Shown piece after piece: positions 1 to 11,199 of a DNA stretch of 64,000 nucleotides. The notes under the pieces are model-generated. The model saw nothing but the letters and a program-made list of their open reading frames with translations. It had not been told where the DNA came from and ran no database searches. A program made the translations under genes and the position numbers. This DNA is from Nageia nagi (lineage: Eukaryota; Pinophyta), in contig JBITNC010000001.1 of the NCBI GenBank assembly GCA_050084985.1, positions 90,582,001 to 90,646,000 on the forward strand, read 5' to 3'. Each line of letters opens with the position of its first letter. Position 1 is the stretch's first letter.

Positions 1-420
1 CCTTGTGTATTATTCCATATTTTGCATACATATCTACCAAGGCATTCAAAACCCAAACATTCAAATTACAAGCACCATATAGACACATTTTCATATCCAA
101 TTTAGGTTTTATGAGTATTTTGGTAGCAAATTTCAATGGTCCATTGACACATCCACATGTATCCATTAATTGCATATCCTCTAATCATTGGAATCCATGA
201 AATTGTGTTGCATCATGGATCTTGTCAAATGGTTCTTGGGCCTTGTGTATTATTCTTCATGTTGCATACATGTCTATTAGGGAATTCAAAACCATATCAT
301 TTAATGCAAAACCATTTTTGAATACTATTTTATGGATGTATATACCTTCTTATAGAGCATGCTTGAAGATTGTTGGCAAAGATTTTAGAGTTTCAATTTA
401 CACTTGACAATTGCATCCTA
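1..420. repeat. Degenerate direct repeat, period about 240 bp
   Basis: The phrase starting ccttgtgtattatt at the first base recurs at position 240. It is followed in both copies by a 'gcatacat.tctac' stretch and then by attcaaaacc. The second copy diverges after about 170 bases. A related phrase (cctac/cctccgatcat tacagtccatga) recurs near 415-440, 480-505 and 6185-6215. No coding content is evident. The family is unknown to me. Confidence 0.55.
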
Positions 421-630
421 CGATCATTACAGTCCATGAAACTATGTATCAACCTTTTTAGAAAATCCATTTTATAATTTTCCTCCAATCATTACATTCC
501 ATGAGACTATGTTATATCATGCACCTTTTCAAATAATTCTTGGACCATGAAACTATGTTTGCATCATGCATAATTGTAAACCACAAAACTATGTTACAAA
601 GTTTGGTTTAGTTGAAGATATTTTCAAAGG

Positions 631-768
631 GAGATACTTGAAGATCTACTTGATTTATTTGAATTAAACAAAAAAGGATTCATAGAAAAGTAGAAAATGT
701 ATAAAATGTAATGAAGGTAAAAATATTTTCTATTTTGTAAATAAATTATGTAGATCTTCAAGTATCTC
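631..768. mobile_element. Fold-back (MITE-like) element
   Basis: Positions 631-649 (gagatacttgaagatctac) are the exact reverse complement of 750-768. The similarity continues inward, imperfectly, to about 31 bp per arm, around a loop of roughly 75-100 AT-rich bases. A short element with long terminal inverted repeats and no ORF is typical of a MITE. I could not fix a target-site duplication, so the outer ends are uncertain by a few bases. Confidence 0.5.
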
Positions 769-819
769 TCCATTATATATATTTTCTAGATGGTGTCAAT
801 TCATTGCAGTATACTTGTA

Positions 820-848
820 ATATATATATATATATATTATATATATTG
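820..848. repeat. (AT)n microsatellite
   Basis: A run of alternating ta/at dinucleotides with one interruption. Confidence 0.8.
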
Positions 849-1077
849 TAAAAATTGTAGCTTGATAAATATGGCACATTGCAATCAATCCAATAAAGGA
901 AAAAGAAAGACATGAAAAAATGTAGTTGAGGATGTCACAAAAAGTAAGGAGTTTGTGACAAATAATATGTATAGCAATAAGTACTTCACATTTGATATGT
1001 TTGTTCAATAGGGATTCTTTTGAGAAAATTAGAATTGATTATGGTTTTGTTAGAAACTATGGTGTATTGTAGCAACT

Positions 1078-3230
1078 ATGGATTGTAGATGGTTGCGATC
1101 ATCTATAATAATTGAGGACGTTGAAAGAGATGTAGGTGATAATGTAATTGAATCTAATGGTAAGAATTCTTTGAATGGTGAGCCTATAAATGCTTTCAAT
1201 GGAGAGCCTTTAAATGCTTTGCTTGAGGAGCCTGATGATGCTTTTCCCAATGTCATTGATAATGATCCCTTAAATGAAGAAGGTAAGTAGACTTCACAAA
1301 AAATTTGCTAGTAATGTCGGTTACTCATAGTTATCATTCTATATAGTATAATGTTGTTTGGATGGTGCCAATGTATAGATGTTGAGGATAGATTATCACA
1401 CACTTTAAACTCTGAAAGTTAAAGAAAGAGAGGTCCAAAAAAATTTGTATTATTGGGTACCAACAAAGAAAAGTTGTTGATCACTTCCAACATACATGGG
1501 CAACCCATTAGAGATAATGCATCAATATTATCAACTTTTTTATGGATGGTAGTGAGGCACCTTGTCCCTATCATCTATAAATACTAGAAAGCAATTCGTA
1601 AAGAAGTTAAAAATGATTGTTCAAAAATGGTTCAGATAACTTAGTAACCATAATATTACATAGTGTCCACTTTTAAATACTTATGTAAATGTTGCAACTA
1701 ATAAGATAATGGTTTTGTGTAACAAAACATTATCATTGAAAACCATCATAAGAAATAGGTGATGTCCACCCTTATCAAACTATGGCATGATCACAATCAT
1801 CAACTTGTGAAAAATTACTATGATCCTCATGATAATGACAACAATAGACTTTGTAATCGCCCATATAGTATAGAAAAAGAAGATTGGGAAGCTTTTGTTA
1901 AAAGCAAGAGCAACTTTAACTTTAAGGCAAGAATTAGCCATTCTGTAATAATAGTTCATAACATTGTTATGTTCATGTGAATTTTATGGATCACCTTGCT
2001 CTCCCTAATGAATTTATATACTATTTTACTTTATTGCATTGTAGGCAATCAAGAAAATGAATAAAAAAATAGATCTGATAAAAATCAAATGCACATTGTT
2101 ATTCAAAAAGCATTTGCTCAATTGGAATATGAATTGTTATTTTAGCATAATTTTTCATTATATATGATAAACATAGTTGTATCACTTATTTTTTCATATG
2201 ACTTATCCTCATTTTTCTCTAACTATATACCCTTGCAGAGGAAGATCCAACCAAATGCAAAAACTCCACTACCAAGGGTATCTGTGTGGATGGTAGCTCA
2301 TAAGAAGGATGGGTCTTTTGTGTCACCAAAAGTTTTGAAAATAAATCATGACATTCCCTTGGAAATAGTAACTTCAAAAGATTATTATATCGATTGTATT
2401 TTTTAATGTGTTCCCAGTTAACTATGCATTAATATTCCCAAAATGATGCAATATCATCTACCTCAAGGATATTTGTAAATCAAGACATTAAGGATGATGG
2501 CCTTGCCAAAGTTTTAGAACCCAACTAAAAGGGTTGATTTCGAGGCATTGAAAAAGGTTTATCACCAATTGTTCTGATATCTAGTGACAGTTGTAGGGTG
2601 GAATTGCATAAAATGGAAAACCAACTACACATTACAAAGAGAACATTTAAACAGGAGATGAAGGAAAATATTGTAAAGGCTCAGGAAAAGAGTAAGAAAC
2701 TTATGCAAGAAATGGTTTGAATTTCACAACTAGAGGTGCATAAATTTCTCATGATTTCATAGTTATATTTCTTACATGTTGCACCCTTGAAGTTGTAATG
2801 ATCCCTTGCATGTGATTTCATAGGCCAATCAACCTACCCCTGCGTGTAAAAACACAAATAGCAACTCAATATGTATTAACCCAACATCATCACATATGGT
2901 ACGATTATTATTTAAAATTTATGTGAATTTATATAGGCTAAGAATATGTTGGCTATTAATTTTCCATATAGGGATTGATCAGGAAACCAAAGTTTAATTA
3001 TGATGCAAGGTCATGTTATCTCATTAGGGAAAAGTCGTAATGGTCAAAGATATGATGGTTACTGAAAACCGTAAAGAAATGGTACATTGTGAATATTTGG
3101 GTGAAGGTTATTGTAGAGTCCTTATGATTGTTGCACTTAGAGGGGATGTGAATTTGTTTAGAGCGAATGATGAGTTGAAAACAATCCAATAAGTTGTGGG
3201 CTTCTCTATTGCCTATTTATTATAAGACAT
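1078..3230 (+). pseudogene. Broken CACTA-associated (Ptta/En-Spm, PF03004-like) plant transposase gene
   Basis: Read in pieces, this stretch follows the layout of the plant Ptta/En-Spm family. An N-terminal acidic exon at 1078-1282 contains a short repeat (GEPINAF / GEPLNAL) and ends at a good donor, gaag|gtaagt. Around 1425-1640 there is RGPKK... NIHGQPI ... VRHLVPI. Around 1759-1960 there is KNYYDPHDND followed by KEDWEAFV, the family's 'YYDP...W' signature. Further exons appear to follow acceptors near 2043 (gcattgtag) and 2238 (cccttgcag), giving 'AHKKDGSFV' and then an 'RGIEKGLSP' segment. The last part, near 3130-3220, resembles the family's C-terminal 'DELKTI...V' region. Many stops interrupt it. 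It is a relic, with no terminal CACTA repeats recognised. Confidence 0.6.
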
Positions 3231-3404
3231 TTATTCATTATAAATTATGATATGTTGTAAAAGAAATTTGTTGTTACTATAGATCATAATTATGTAATTA
3301 TTTATAATTTGAGCACAATTGTAGAGCATATTTGAATCTTATTGTATAATTTTTTAATAGTTGAGCATAATTGTGCAATTATTTATCTTTGAACCTTTTA
3401 CATT

Positions 3405-3985
3405 ATCAAAAAGTGATAAGTTGCAATTCTTTTTTATGCTTATACAATTAGACTAGAAGTGATAAGTTAGCCACATTCACCCTATGTTCTGAAATGATGC
3501 AACTATACTAGTCCAAGAGTCCTAAGTTGAAAAAAATATGCTTGTAATACTTAACCAAATATGAAAAAAAACATGTGGTTCCCAAGTGTTGCATCTTATG
3601 TTGAAACTGTAGACCATATTTGAATCAATTGATAATAATTGAAATTGTAGTATGTAATCTGCATGTCCAAAAATGGGGTCCAAAAGTTGATGTGATTTTT
3701 GTAACAAACCTATCAAAAAGTGATAAACTATCTTTTTTTATTTTTGTATGATTAGACCAGAAGTGATAAGTTAGCCTCATCCACCTTATGTTTTGAGATG
3801 ATGTAATTGTAGCAATCTATAAGTGGTAAGTTGGCAAAAACATGCTTGTAATACTTGCTAAACACAAAAAAATATGTGGTTCTTAAGTGTTGCATCTTAT
3901 GTTGAAATTGTAGACCATATTTGAATCATTTCAACATAATTGAAATTGTAGAGCATAATCCTCATGTCCAAAATAGGACCCAAAA
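3405..3985. repeat. Tandem duplication, two copies of about 300 bp
   Basis: Copy one is about 3408-3690 and copy two about 3712-3985. Both run in the same order through: aaaagtgataa, a stretch ending agaagtgataagttagcc, ttatgtttgaaa-type text, gcttgtaatactt, tgtggttc, gttgcatcttatgttgaaa, 'tagaccatatttgaatca', and finally a catgtccaaaa segment. A partial third copy is scattered at 6065-6140 and 6340-6475. No ORF or tRNA-like head was seen; the class is unknown. Confidence 0.7.
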
Positions 3986-4369
3986 GATTTAGTTAATCTA
4001 AGGGTAAAAATAAGATATTTTTATTGCTATGTACACATGTAAAAATATGTATATTAAAACATGTGCTTGTCAAGTTCTCATTGCCCAAGAATTATTTAAT
4101 AAGAGGAAAAATGAGTTTTCGAAAAAAATATCCGAATACATATATGAAAAATGTTTGAAAAGATGCAAATACAATCTTATTGTTTGCAATGATTGCACAG
4201 TACACACAAAATGATCTATAAACATAATTTCATAGTCTACAATGATTGCACAATACACACAAAATGATCTACAAACATATTTTCATGGTCTGCACTGATT
4301 GCATGATATGCACAAAATGGATTTTCAGAGAAAGGCCCTAAGATTATTGAGGGACAGTTGAACTTCATT

Positions 4370-4505
4370 GCCAAAATACTCATAAGAACTAAATTGGGTG
4401 TGTGGATGTAATTTGAATGTTTAGGTTTTAAATGCATTGAAGGGTGTGTGGAAGTGTCTACATGGTGCTTATAATTTGAATGTTTGGGTTTTGAATGCCC
4501 TAAAC
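4370..4505 (-). repeat. Inverted relative of the repeat at 46-130, present twice
   Basis: The phrase aatttgaatgtttgggttttgaatgc (near 4470) and a slightly different copy near 4410 are reverse complements of the segment at 46-80. The neighbouring actcataa...ctaaattgg words match the reverse complement of 95-120. The same repeat family therefore occurs in opposite orientation about 4.3 kb apart, with a local duplication here. Confidence 0.55.
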
Positions 4506-4780
4506 CATTTGAATCATATCATATGGTGTAGTTACATCATTTTCATACCATTCGATGTATTTAGATAATTTTATATCATATGGAATAGTTGCATCATTTT
4601 AGACCAATGGTGTACTTAGACAATTTCATATCATATATTGGTGCATTTTAGATCATTTCATATTTTATGGTGCACTTGGATAATTTCATATCATATGATG
4701 TAGTTATATCATTTTTATATCATATGGTGTATTTAGATAATTTCATTTCACATTATGCACTTTCATAATTTCAAACCATA
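4500..4780. repeat. Minisatellite, catat-rich monomers (array 1, degenerate)
   Basis: Repeated units of about 30-60 bp are built on 'tcatatcatatggtgtagttacatcatttt' and 'ggtgcacttggataatt'-type words. They are more degenerate than the array at 6484-6724. Confidence 0.6.
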
Positions 4781-4789
4781 TGTGTAGAC

Positions 4790-5800
4790 ACCTAAAAATT
4801 ACACATTCACCTTGCTTAGGTGACTCACAAGCAATTTGATTTGTTTACCAAGTTATCATGATCATTTTAAACCCTCAACAACTTGCAAAGACTCTCATGT
4901 GATCATTTTGATATTTTGATAATTTAATTATTTTTAGCACTATAGATTAATGGGCATACCGGTTAATCATATGGTTCACCTATGAAACCCTAACTAGTGT
5001 ACCAGCTAGCTGAGTATCAAATATAAAATGTAATTTCAAATCATTTCAAATAATTCTTGCAACATCTATCTCTCACATGTGCTTTATTTATCCTTCTTAC
5101 AATCTTGTGTCTATGATTTGCAACCTTCCACACACGTGTACACTCACTTTTGATCTATACCCATCATTCCAAGCATAAAAATAAAAGCTTTTTTCCATTC
5201 ACATGCAAGGAATCTTGAGGTATCCTCATGATTTTGTTGTTTTATGTGATCTAATAATATTTTATTGAGGTTTTTGTAGGACATTGGGGCTTCTCTTAAG
5301 GCACATTGTATCATTTTTTGTCACATCTTGATCATTTCATTGTATGCTTTCATGTAGTTTGTATACTAGACTAAAATTATCATAAACCTAGGTTATTTTA
5401 GGATTTATCTTTATTTAATCACATTAAAACCATTATCAAAGCATTTAGTCTAGTTTAATCTATATCATTATGCAGTGTAGGCATTATTTCATTTTTTAGT
5501 ACCTTTTTTATTCAAGGCTAGGGGCTTTACAAGCCCATAAGATCATTTTGGAAAGGTCTTAAGGACCTAAGACTTAGAAATTCTCATTAAAAATAATTTC
5601 TTGTAAGTATTTGGGTATATTTGGAGTATCATATCAGGCTTAATATCTATCATTTTGTCTCTTATCATATTTTAATCATTTTATAGTCATATAATAGGAT
5701 TACTTGTTGTGGGGCTATTTTGAAATCCTTTAAGCTACTAACAAGTTGTGTTTTAGTTCAAGAAAGGTTTTGGGTAGCATACAATATGTTGTACTTAATT
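4790..5800. other. Intergenic, nothing recognised
   Basis: AT-rich sequence without a coding frame longer than about 60 codons and without a recognised repeat boundary. Confidence 0.5.
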
Positions 5801-5804
5801 CATG

Positions 5805-5915
5805 TCATATCGTGCATTGATGTATTTAGATCAATTCATATCATATAGTGCATTTGGATCATTTCATATCATATAGTGTAGTTACATCATTTTCATATTA
5901 TTGGTGTAATTTAGA
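5805..5915. repeat. Minisatellite, catat-rich monomers (array 2)
   Basis: About three to four monomers of the same family as at 4500-4780 and 6484-6724 (catatcatatagtgcatttggatcattt). Confidence 0.6.
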
Positions 5916-6483
5916 TGCAAGGCCATGCTCTTTTAGCATAATTGTAAAGCATATTTGAATCTTATTGTGTTATATTTGAGTTCATGTTCCATCTACATTG
6001 CATAATATTCACGTCCTTGCTCTATAATTATGCTCAAAGAAAAAACATGACCTTAGCCTTAGCCTCATCCACCCTATGTTTTGAAACGATGAGTTAGCCT
6101 CATCCAAAGAAAAAACATGTGGTTCCCAAGTGCTTCATCAGATCAAAGTTTAAGGGCATCCTTGTTATATCCATGAATTGCATATCCTCCAATCATAGTA
6201 GTCCATGATACTATGTTTGCTTGGTGATTCTAAAAGAATGTATAAATAGGGGAATTTGTGGCAACATGAATTTTTTTGTTGAAGCCTAAATATGTTGCAT
6301 AATATGTTGAAACTGTAGTGTTTATTTGTGTATGAGTTCAAAAGTGGTAAGTTGATAAAAATATGATTGTAATACTTAGCCAAACATATAAAAAACTTAT
6401 GGTTCCCAAGTACTGCATCTTATGTTGAAACTATAGACCATATTTGAATCATTTGAGCATAATTGAAATTGTACAACATAATC

Positions 6484-6724
6484 TTCATATCATATGTTGG
6501 TGCATTGAGATCATGTCATATCATATGGTGCACTTGGATCATTTCATATCATATGTTGGTGTATTAAGATCATTTCATATCATATGGTGCACTTGGATAA
6601 TTTTATATCATATATTGGTGCATTGAGATCATTTTATATCATATGGTGCACTTGGATCATTTCATATAATATTGTTGGTGTATTGAGATCATTTCATATC
6701 GTATGGTGTACTTTGATCATTTAA
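6484..6724. repeat. Dimeric minisatellite, about 60-bp higher-order unit
   Basis: Two kinds of about 30-bp monomer alternate: one with 'gttggtgcattgagatcat' and one with 'ggtgcacttggatcat'. Each is followed by ttcatatcatat. Four dimers can be read before the array decays at about 6724. The strict alternation shows that the dimer, not the monomer, was the last unit amplified. Confidence 0.75.
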
Positions 6725-6964
6725 TATTCATGGACCATGTCACTCTTGATGGGTGATTAGACATACCTTCGAAGGTCACCAATCTTTGGACTAAGATCGC
6801 ATGAGTAAAGATTGAATGATTACTGATCAATTTCATTGGACCATCCTTCTGGAGCCCATGGAAAGCACTATGATTGAGCATTTATTGAACCTCGGGTAAT
6901 CAAGGATGGTGTAGTTTGCAAGCATGTGGAAGAATGCTTCAAGACTATGCCTATTTTTCAAAAA

Positions 6965-7265
6965 TAAGAATGATTTGGTGGTGGGCATAACCCAACCCCT
7001 TAAATTCTAAGGTGGTGAGTACTACTTATCTTAAAGTAAAAGGTGGCAGATGCTAACCGCCCCCTTAAACTATAAGGTGTTGGGTACAAACTGTCATCAT
7101 AAATTTCATGACATGGTTTAAAGAGCTTAGGAATTGGGAAATTTAACTTTACGCTAGCAGGTCTGACCTACCATCGTAGAGTTGGGACTTTTAGTGGCCC
7201 CCTCAACTATGGCAATCGTTAACCCACCACTTAAGGTATTTGATGGGGGTTTTAAGCCCCCACCA
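6965..7265. repeat. Small repeat-bounded segment, possibly a non-autonomous transposon
   Basis: Words near 6975 (gtggtgggcataac) and 7217 (gttaacccaccac) are approximate reverse complements. In between, a phrase of the form ccccttaaa.t.taaggtg is repeated at about 6998 and 7062. The right end has a short palindrome (tgggggttttaagccccca, 7244-7262) directly beside the broken end of the gypsy integrase. Boundaries are not certain. Confidence 0.3.
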
Positions 7266-7916
7266 AAGGCCTTTCTTAGTCTAATGCAATCCAAAATGAA
7301 CCCAAACATGAGAAAAGAAAATGTTTGTTGCATCTTAACATGTTACAATCTTTTTATATGGAATCAACACACGTATCTTACTAAATCTATCAATAACCAC
7401 GAATATATTTCACAACCTTCTTTTGCATTTTGGGTCTATAGACACCTTTGCATATTCATAATTATTTTTACTTCAAAATGTCTAATTATATGTGAAGTAT
7501 GTGCTTCTCAAATTAGTTGAATTCTTTCCTTTCAGAACACACAAGTTATTCAATTTGTATAGAAGTCCATCTATGATATGATATTCTGCTACCTCCTCAC
7601 ATTTTTATTTGAAATATTTCTATAATTGTTGATAAACCTCCTCAAATTCTACATCTAACATGTACGCCTTCTTGTACACTTCATATACAAAAGAATAAGA
7701 TTCATAATTGTACCCATAGCTGAAAACCTAATGGATGGTATTGAAAGTATGTCTATAATTTTGTTAGTACTACCTTTTTATATTTAATGATCAACTAAAA
7801 TAATTACAAAAATCCTATTCACTTAAAATATCTTTCTTATTGTAATTTGAACTAAGTATTTAAATATTGTAAGGGTTGGTAATCAATATGAATTATTATC
7901 TCTTTCACTAATAGAT
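7266..7916 (-). pseudogene. Ty3/gypsy RNase H end and integrase start (decayed)
   Basis: On the minus strand, starting next to the inserted segment at 7917, this reads the gypsy RNase H text '..D.QPLQYLNT' and 'FK.IGFL..F', followed by a linker. An integrase head then appears (lines equivalent to 'DGLLYKL..LCV' and 'VVIDRFSKI..LIPYKK'), and it ends with FFSHVWVHFGLH near 7275. Stops and frameshifts are frequent. The frame breaks off just before integrase's second catalytic region, so the element's 3' part, including its LTR, is missing here. It is collinear with the RT block at 9476-10600. Confidence 0.75.
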
Positions 7917-7934
7917 AACACTTCCACTTTTTAA

Positions 7935-9457
7935 GAAAAAAATGTAGGAGTGAGATCTTGCCTACGTGAGGAGCATTACTCGCACAAGCAGGAGAAAACC
8001 CTAGGGAGCAGGATTCAGGGTACAAATTGGTTTTCCTATAGGAAGTTCACAAGACCTGAAGGCCTCCTTGGACACATAGGAAACTCATGGAGTCTTTTTT
8101 GTTGTAGCTAGAATGATGACAATTTCCATAAAGGTGATGCTTGCTGCTTTTTTTGCCCTTTGTGGGCTTTCACATGGGGGTTTTATCCTGTGGGAGGTTT
8201 GTTGGTATCAAAGGTCTCCTTGGATGTGCAAGAGACTCGAGGAGTCCTTTTTTGCTATAGTTAATCTATTAAGGGTTTGTCTAGAGATGGCGAGTTCTAA
8301 TTTTTCTACCCTTTATGGGCTAAGTTTTGAGCGAGATTTGAAGGCTTGTAGGGCTTTTTGGAGGCATTGAACCATGGCAACATTGAAGTAGTCCCAATAG
8401 ATATTTAATAGGGAGGGTTTTGAGGTGTAATCTGGAGGATGGGTATTGCAGAGGTCCGTGGAGCCCTCTTCCTTGATGAACTTGTTGGAGGGGAGTTTTG
8501 GGCATTGGGCTTTATTTGGCTTTCTTTTGATGATAGTTAGTTGGATGTGGTGTTTTGAGGCTTTTGTTGGTTTTGTGGGGGATATGGGATCCATTTTTTG
8601 TTAGCTTCATGGAGCAATAGGTGGTGGATTTGTTGGCAATGTCTACCAAAAAATCTATTGGATGAGGGAAGGATCATATGGTTGGTTCTCTCCTTTGATG
8701 GTTCATGGTGTTGAGCTATATTGAGTTACGTATGGGCATGGTTTGGGGTTTGTATCATGATTAAGCAATGTATGAGCATTGCTTGGAGGTATTTTGTTGT
8801 GTTTGAACTTTGTATGGGCATTGTTTGGAAGTTTCTTTCTAGAACTAGGCAATGTATGGGTGTTTCCTGAACTCTAATAGATTTGAGTAACATATGGGCA
8901 TTATTTGGAGGTTACCGAAGGTTCTTTGGATGAAGATAGTTCGGTAGTGTTACTTCAAGACTCATAAAAAAGTTTTGGAAGGCCAAGAGTTACCATCTTA
9001 TGGATGTCAGATTATGTAGTGCAGAGTTTGGAGCTTGGAGACCCTAAGCTAGGGAAACTGCTATAGAGTTTGGGGCTTAGATACCCTAAGTGAGGGAAAC
9101 CACTTACTTGCAAGCTAACAAAATCTAAGATGGTGGGCAATTTCATCTCCATTCTTTTGGTCTTTTATAGGAAGAAGGTTTTTTTATCTTATTATTTCAT
9201 TTTGGTGTCTTTTATCTTTTTGTTTCATTTCTATGGATTCTCTAAATCCTCTATAATAGTTTAGGAAACCCTCATGTTGGTGTTGGTTTGCAATCCTCAA
9301 TATTATGGAAGATGTAAACGATGGGAAACAAAAAATTTTATGTTTTAGTTGCATGTATCAGGATGCAATCTTGAGCTTCAAGAATATCTTGTTAAAATGT
9401 AAAATGTTATGATTCCTTTCAAAAGTTTATCTTCCAAACCTAAGCAAAAAAAATAAA
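7935..9457 (+). mobile_element. A-tailed retroposed segment with 18-bp target duplication
   Basis: The segment interrupts the gypsy RNase H frame. It is flanked by 18-bp direct repeats at 7917-7934 and 9458-9475 that differ at one base. Just inside the right repeat is an A-rich tail (agcaaaaaaaataaaa). A long target duplication plus an A tail is the mark of target-primed reverse transcription by a LINE, or of a segment mobilised by one. Internally I see no reverse transcriptase. There are direct repeats ('cctccttgga' and 'ctcatggagtc/ctcgaggagtc') near 8060-8100 and 8215-8250, and a short tandem array at 8720-8920. It may be a non-autonomous retroposon or a processed transcript; the class is unknown. 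Confidence 0.65.
8720..8920. repeat. Degenerate tandem repeat, about 45-bp unit, five copies
   Basis: The words 'tatgggcatggtttgggg', 'tatgagcattgcttggagg', 'tatgggcattgtttggaag', 'tatgggtgtttcctg' and 'tatgggcattatttggagg' follow one another at roughly 40-60 bp spacing inside the retroposed segment. Confidence 0.6.
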
Positions 9458-9475
9458 AACACTTTCACTTTTTAA

Positions 9476-10600
9476 CCACTTGGAGCAATGCAAATAACTC
9501 CTTATCATACATAGGGTAATTCATAATTGCCCCACAAAAATTTTCAGAATGATAACAAACAAATTTTCTTCCTTTCATAAAAACTACCCCCATGGCATAC
9601 TCGCATATGTTTCTGTCTCAAATGACTAATGCAAATTAGGTAATGCCACTATAGGTGCATTGATGATTTTCTACTTCAAAATATCAAATGTTGATTATTG
9701 TTTTTTCCCACTAAAATTCTTTCTTCACTCTAGTGATATCATGCAATGGTGAAGTAATGGCAAAAAAATCAAGAATAAATCTTCAAAGGTATTGAATAGC
9801 ACCCAAAAAGCTCATTGTCTCTATGATATCGCTTAGTCTTGACCACTCCATAGTTTTTTAGGATCAATTTTTATTTTTCATCCACCAACAACATGACCTA
9901 AGTACACTAATGATTGTTTTCTAAACTCACATTTTTACATTTTTAACAACAATTTCTTTTTTTGCAAAGTTTGCAACACTTAAGTGTTCTTCCCATGATT
10001 GACTATAAACTAAGATATCATCCAAATAAGCAATAATAAATGAACCAATAAATTGTCTAAGGGCATCATTCATTATCCTCACGAATGTAGTTGTTGCATT
10101 GCACAAGGAAAATGAAAGTATAACCATTCGTACAATCCTTGTCTTATCTTGAATGTCATCTTTCATATGTCCTCTTTGATTCAAATTTGGTGATACTCAC
10201 TCCTAATATCCAACTTGGTAAAATATTTCGTCGCTTGTAACCAATCCATTAGATCATTAATCTGTATAAATGGGTATCAATTCTTAAGAGTAATTTTGTT
10301 CAATGGTCAATAGTCCACATACATTCATCAAGTTCCATTCTTCTTTAGCATCAAAACAATGGTCATGCCACATAGGGATGTACTTGGATAGATCACTCTT
10401 CGATTTAAGATCTCTCGAACTTGCTTGGAAATCTCCTCACTCTCAAGTACAGACTGTCCATACAACCATATATTAGGGAGAGAAGCATCAAGCAATAATT
10501 GAATTTCATGTTCAATTCCCTTTTTAGATGATAACCCTTTGGGTTCAGCAAAAAGTTCTTGAAACTCCTTCATAAGCATTTGCATCTATTCCGTATGTTT
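9476..10600 (-). pseudogene. Ty3/gypsy reverse transcriptase and RNase H N-terminus (decayed)
   Basis: Minus-strand reading begins near 10585 with an open stretch containing 'EFQELFAEPKGL' and GIEHEIQLL, the usual head of gypsy RT. It ends at STSLCGMTIVLMLKKNGT (10328). A second open stretch (9927-10184) holds FSLCNATTTFVRIMND and then the catalytic box IAYLDDILVYS. Toward 9480 the RNase H beginning can be read as a 'NYPMYDKELFALLQ'-like line. Stops and indels separate the pieces. The element runs 10.6 to 7.27 kb, interrupted by the retroposed segment. Confidence 0.85.
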
Positions 10601-10729
10601 ATTACAACTGACAACTATCTTCAACTCAATTGTGTTTCCCTCTTGAAGGTTTGAGCATCAAAAATATAAACCTTTTACTAACATTTATGAGTCTCTTCAT
10701 CAGATTGGTTGTCACCATAGGAATATCTT

Positions 10730-11095
10730 AATGTTTCATGCTTTTATGAGCATTAACAATGTAATAGTTTTCATCTTTTATCGACCTATATTGATTTAAT
10801 ATTTTATAGTAAATGGCATGTCTATTAAACAAACAAGGTTTCCCAAAAATAACACAACAAATAACTAAATGAATCACATCTATAGTCACTTCATTAATGA
10901 AAAATGCATTAATGATGAATTTCAAGTTACATTATCATGTCACCTGCAACTTGGCATGTGAATCCAACCCAAAGGTTATAGTCGCGGATGGTGGTAAATC
11001 TTCAACCCCAACTTCTACATTAACATTTTTAGAAATGAGGTTAGCTTGTGAACCCAGGTCCAAGATGAAATCAATTTAGATTTTCTTAGATTATA
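10730..11095 (-). pseudogene. Ty3/gypsy protease region (decayed)
   Basis: The minus strand around 11080-10940 reads IDFILDLGSQANLIS followed by N-x-E-V-G. This is a retroviral-type aspartic protease start, with DLGS in place of the more common D-S/T-G. Two stops follow, then about 65 open codons (10925-10728) that would link protease to RT. Its position between gag and RT fits Ty3/gypsy order. Confidence 0.6.
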
Positions 11096-11199
11096 TCTTG
11101 ATAATGAAGAGTTGTGTTTTTCTCTTCTCATTATTTGCTTCAATCTTTTGAGCTTCTATGAATATTATTCCTTCATCCACCTTTGAATTGTCATCAACC

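Noticed and set aside
8313-8594. 93-codon minus-strand frame inside the retroposed segment
   Set aside because: Antisense to the A tail, no recognised domain, and overlapped by repeats.
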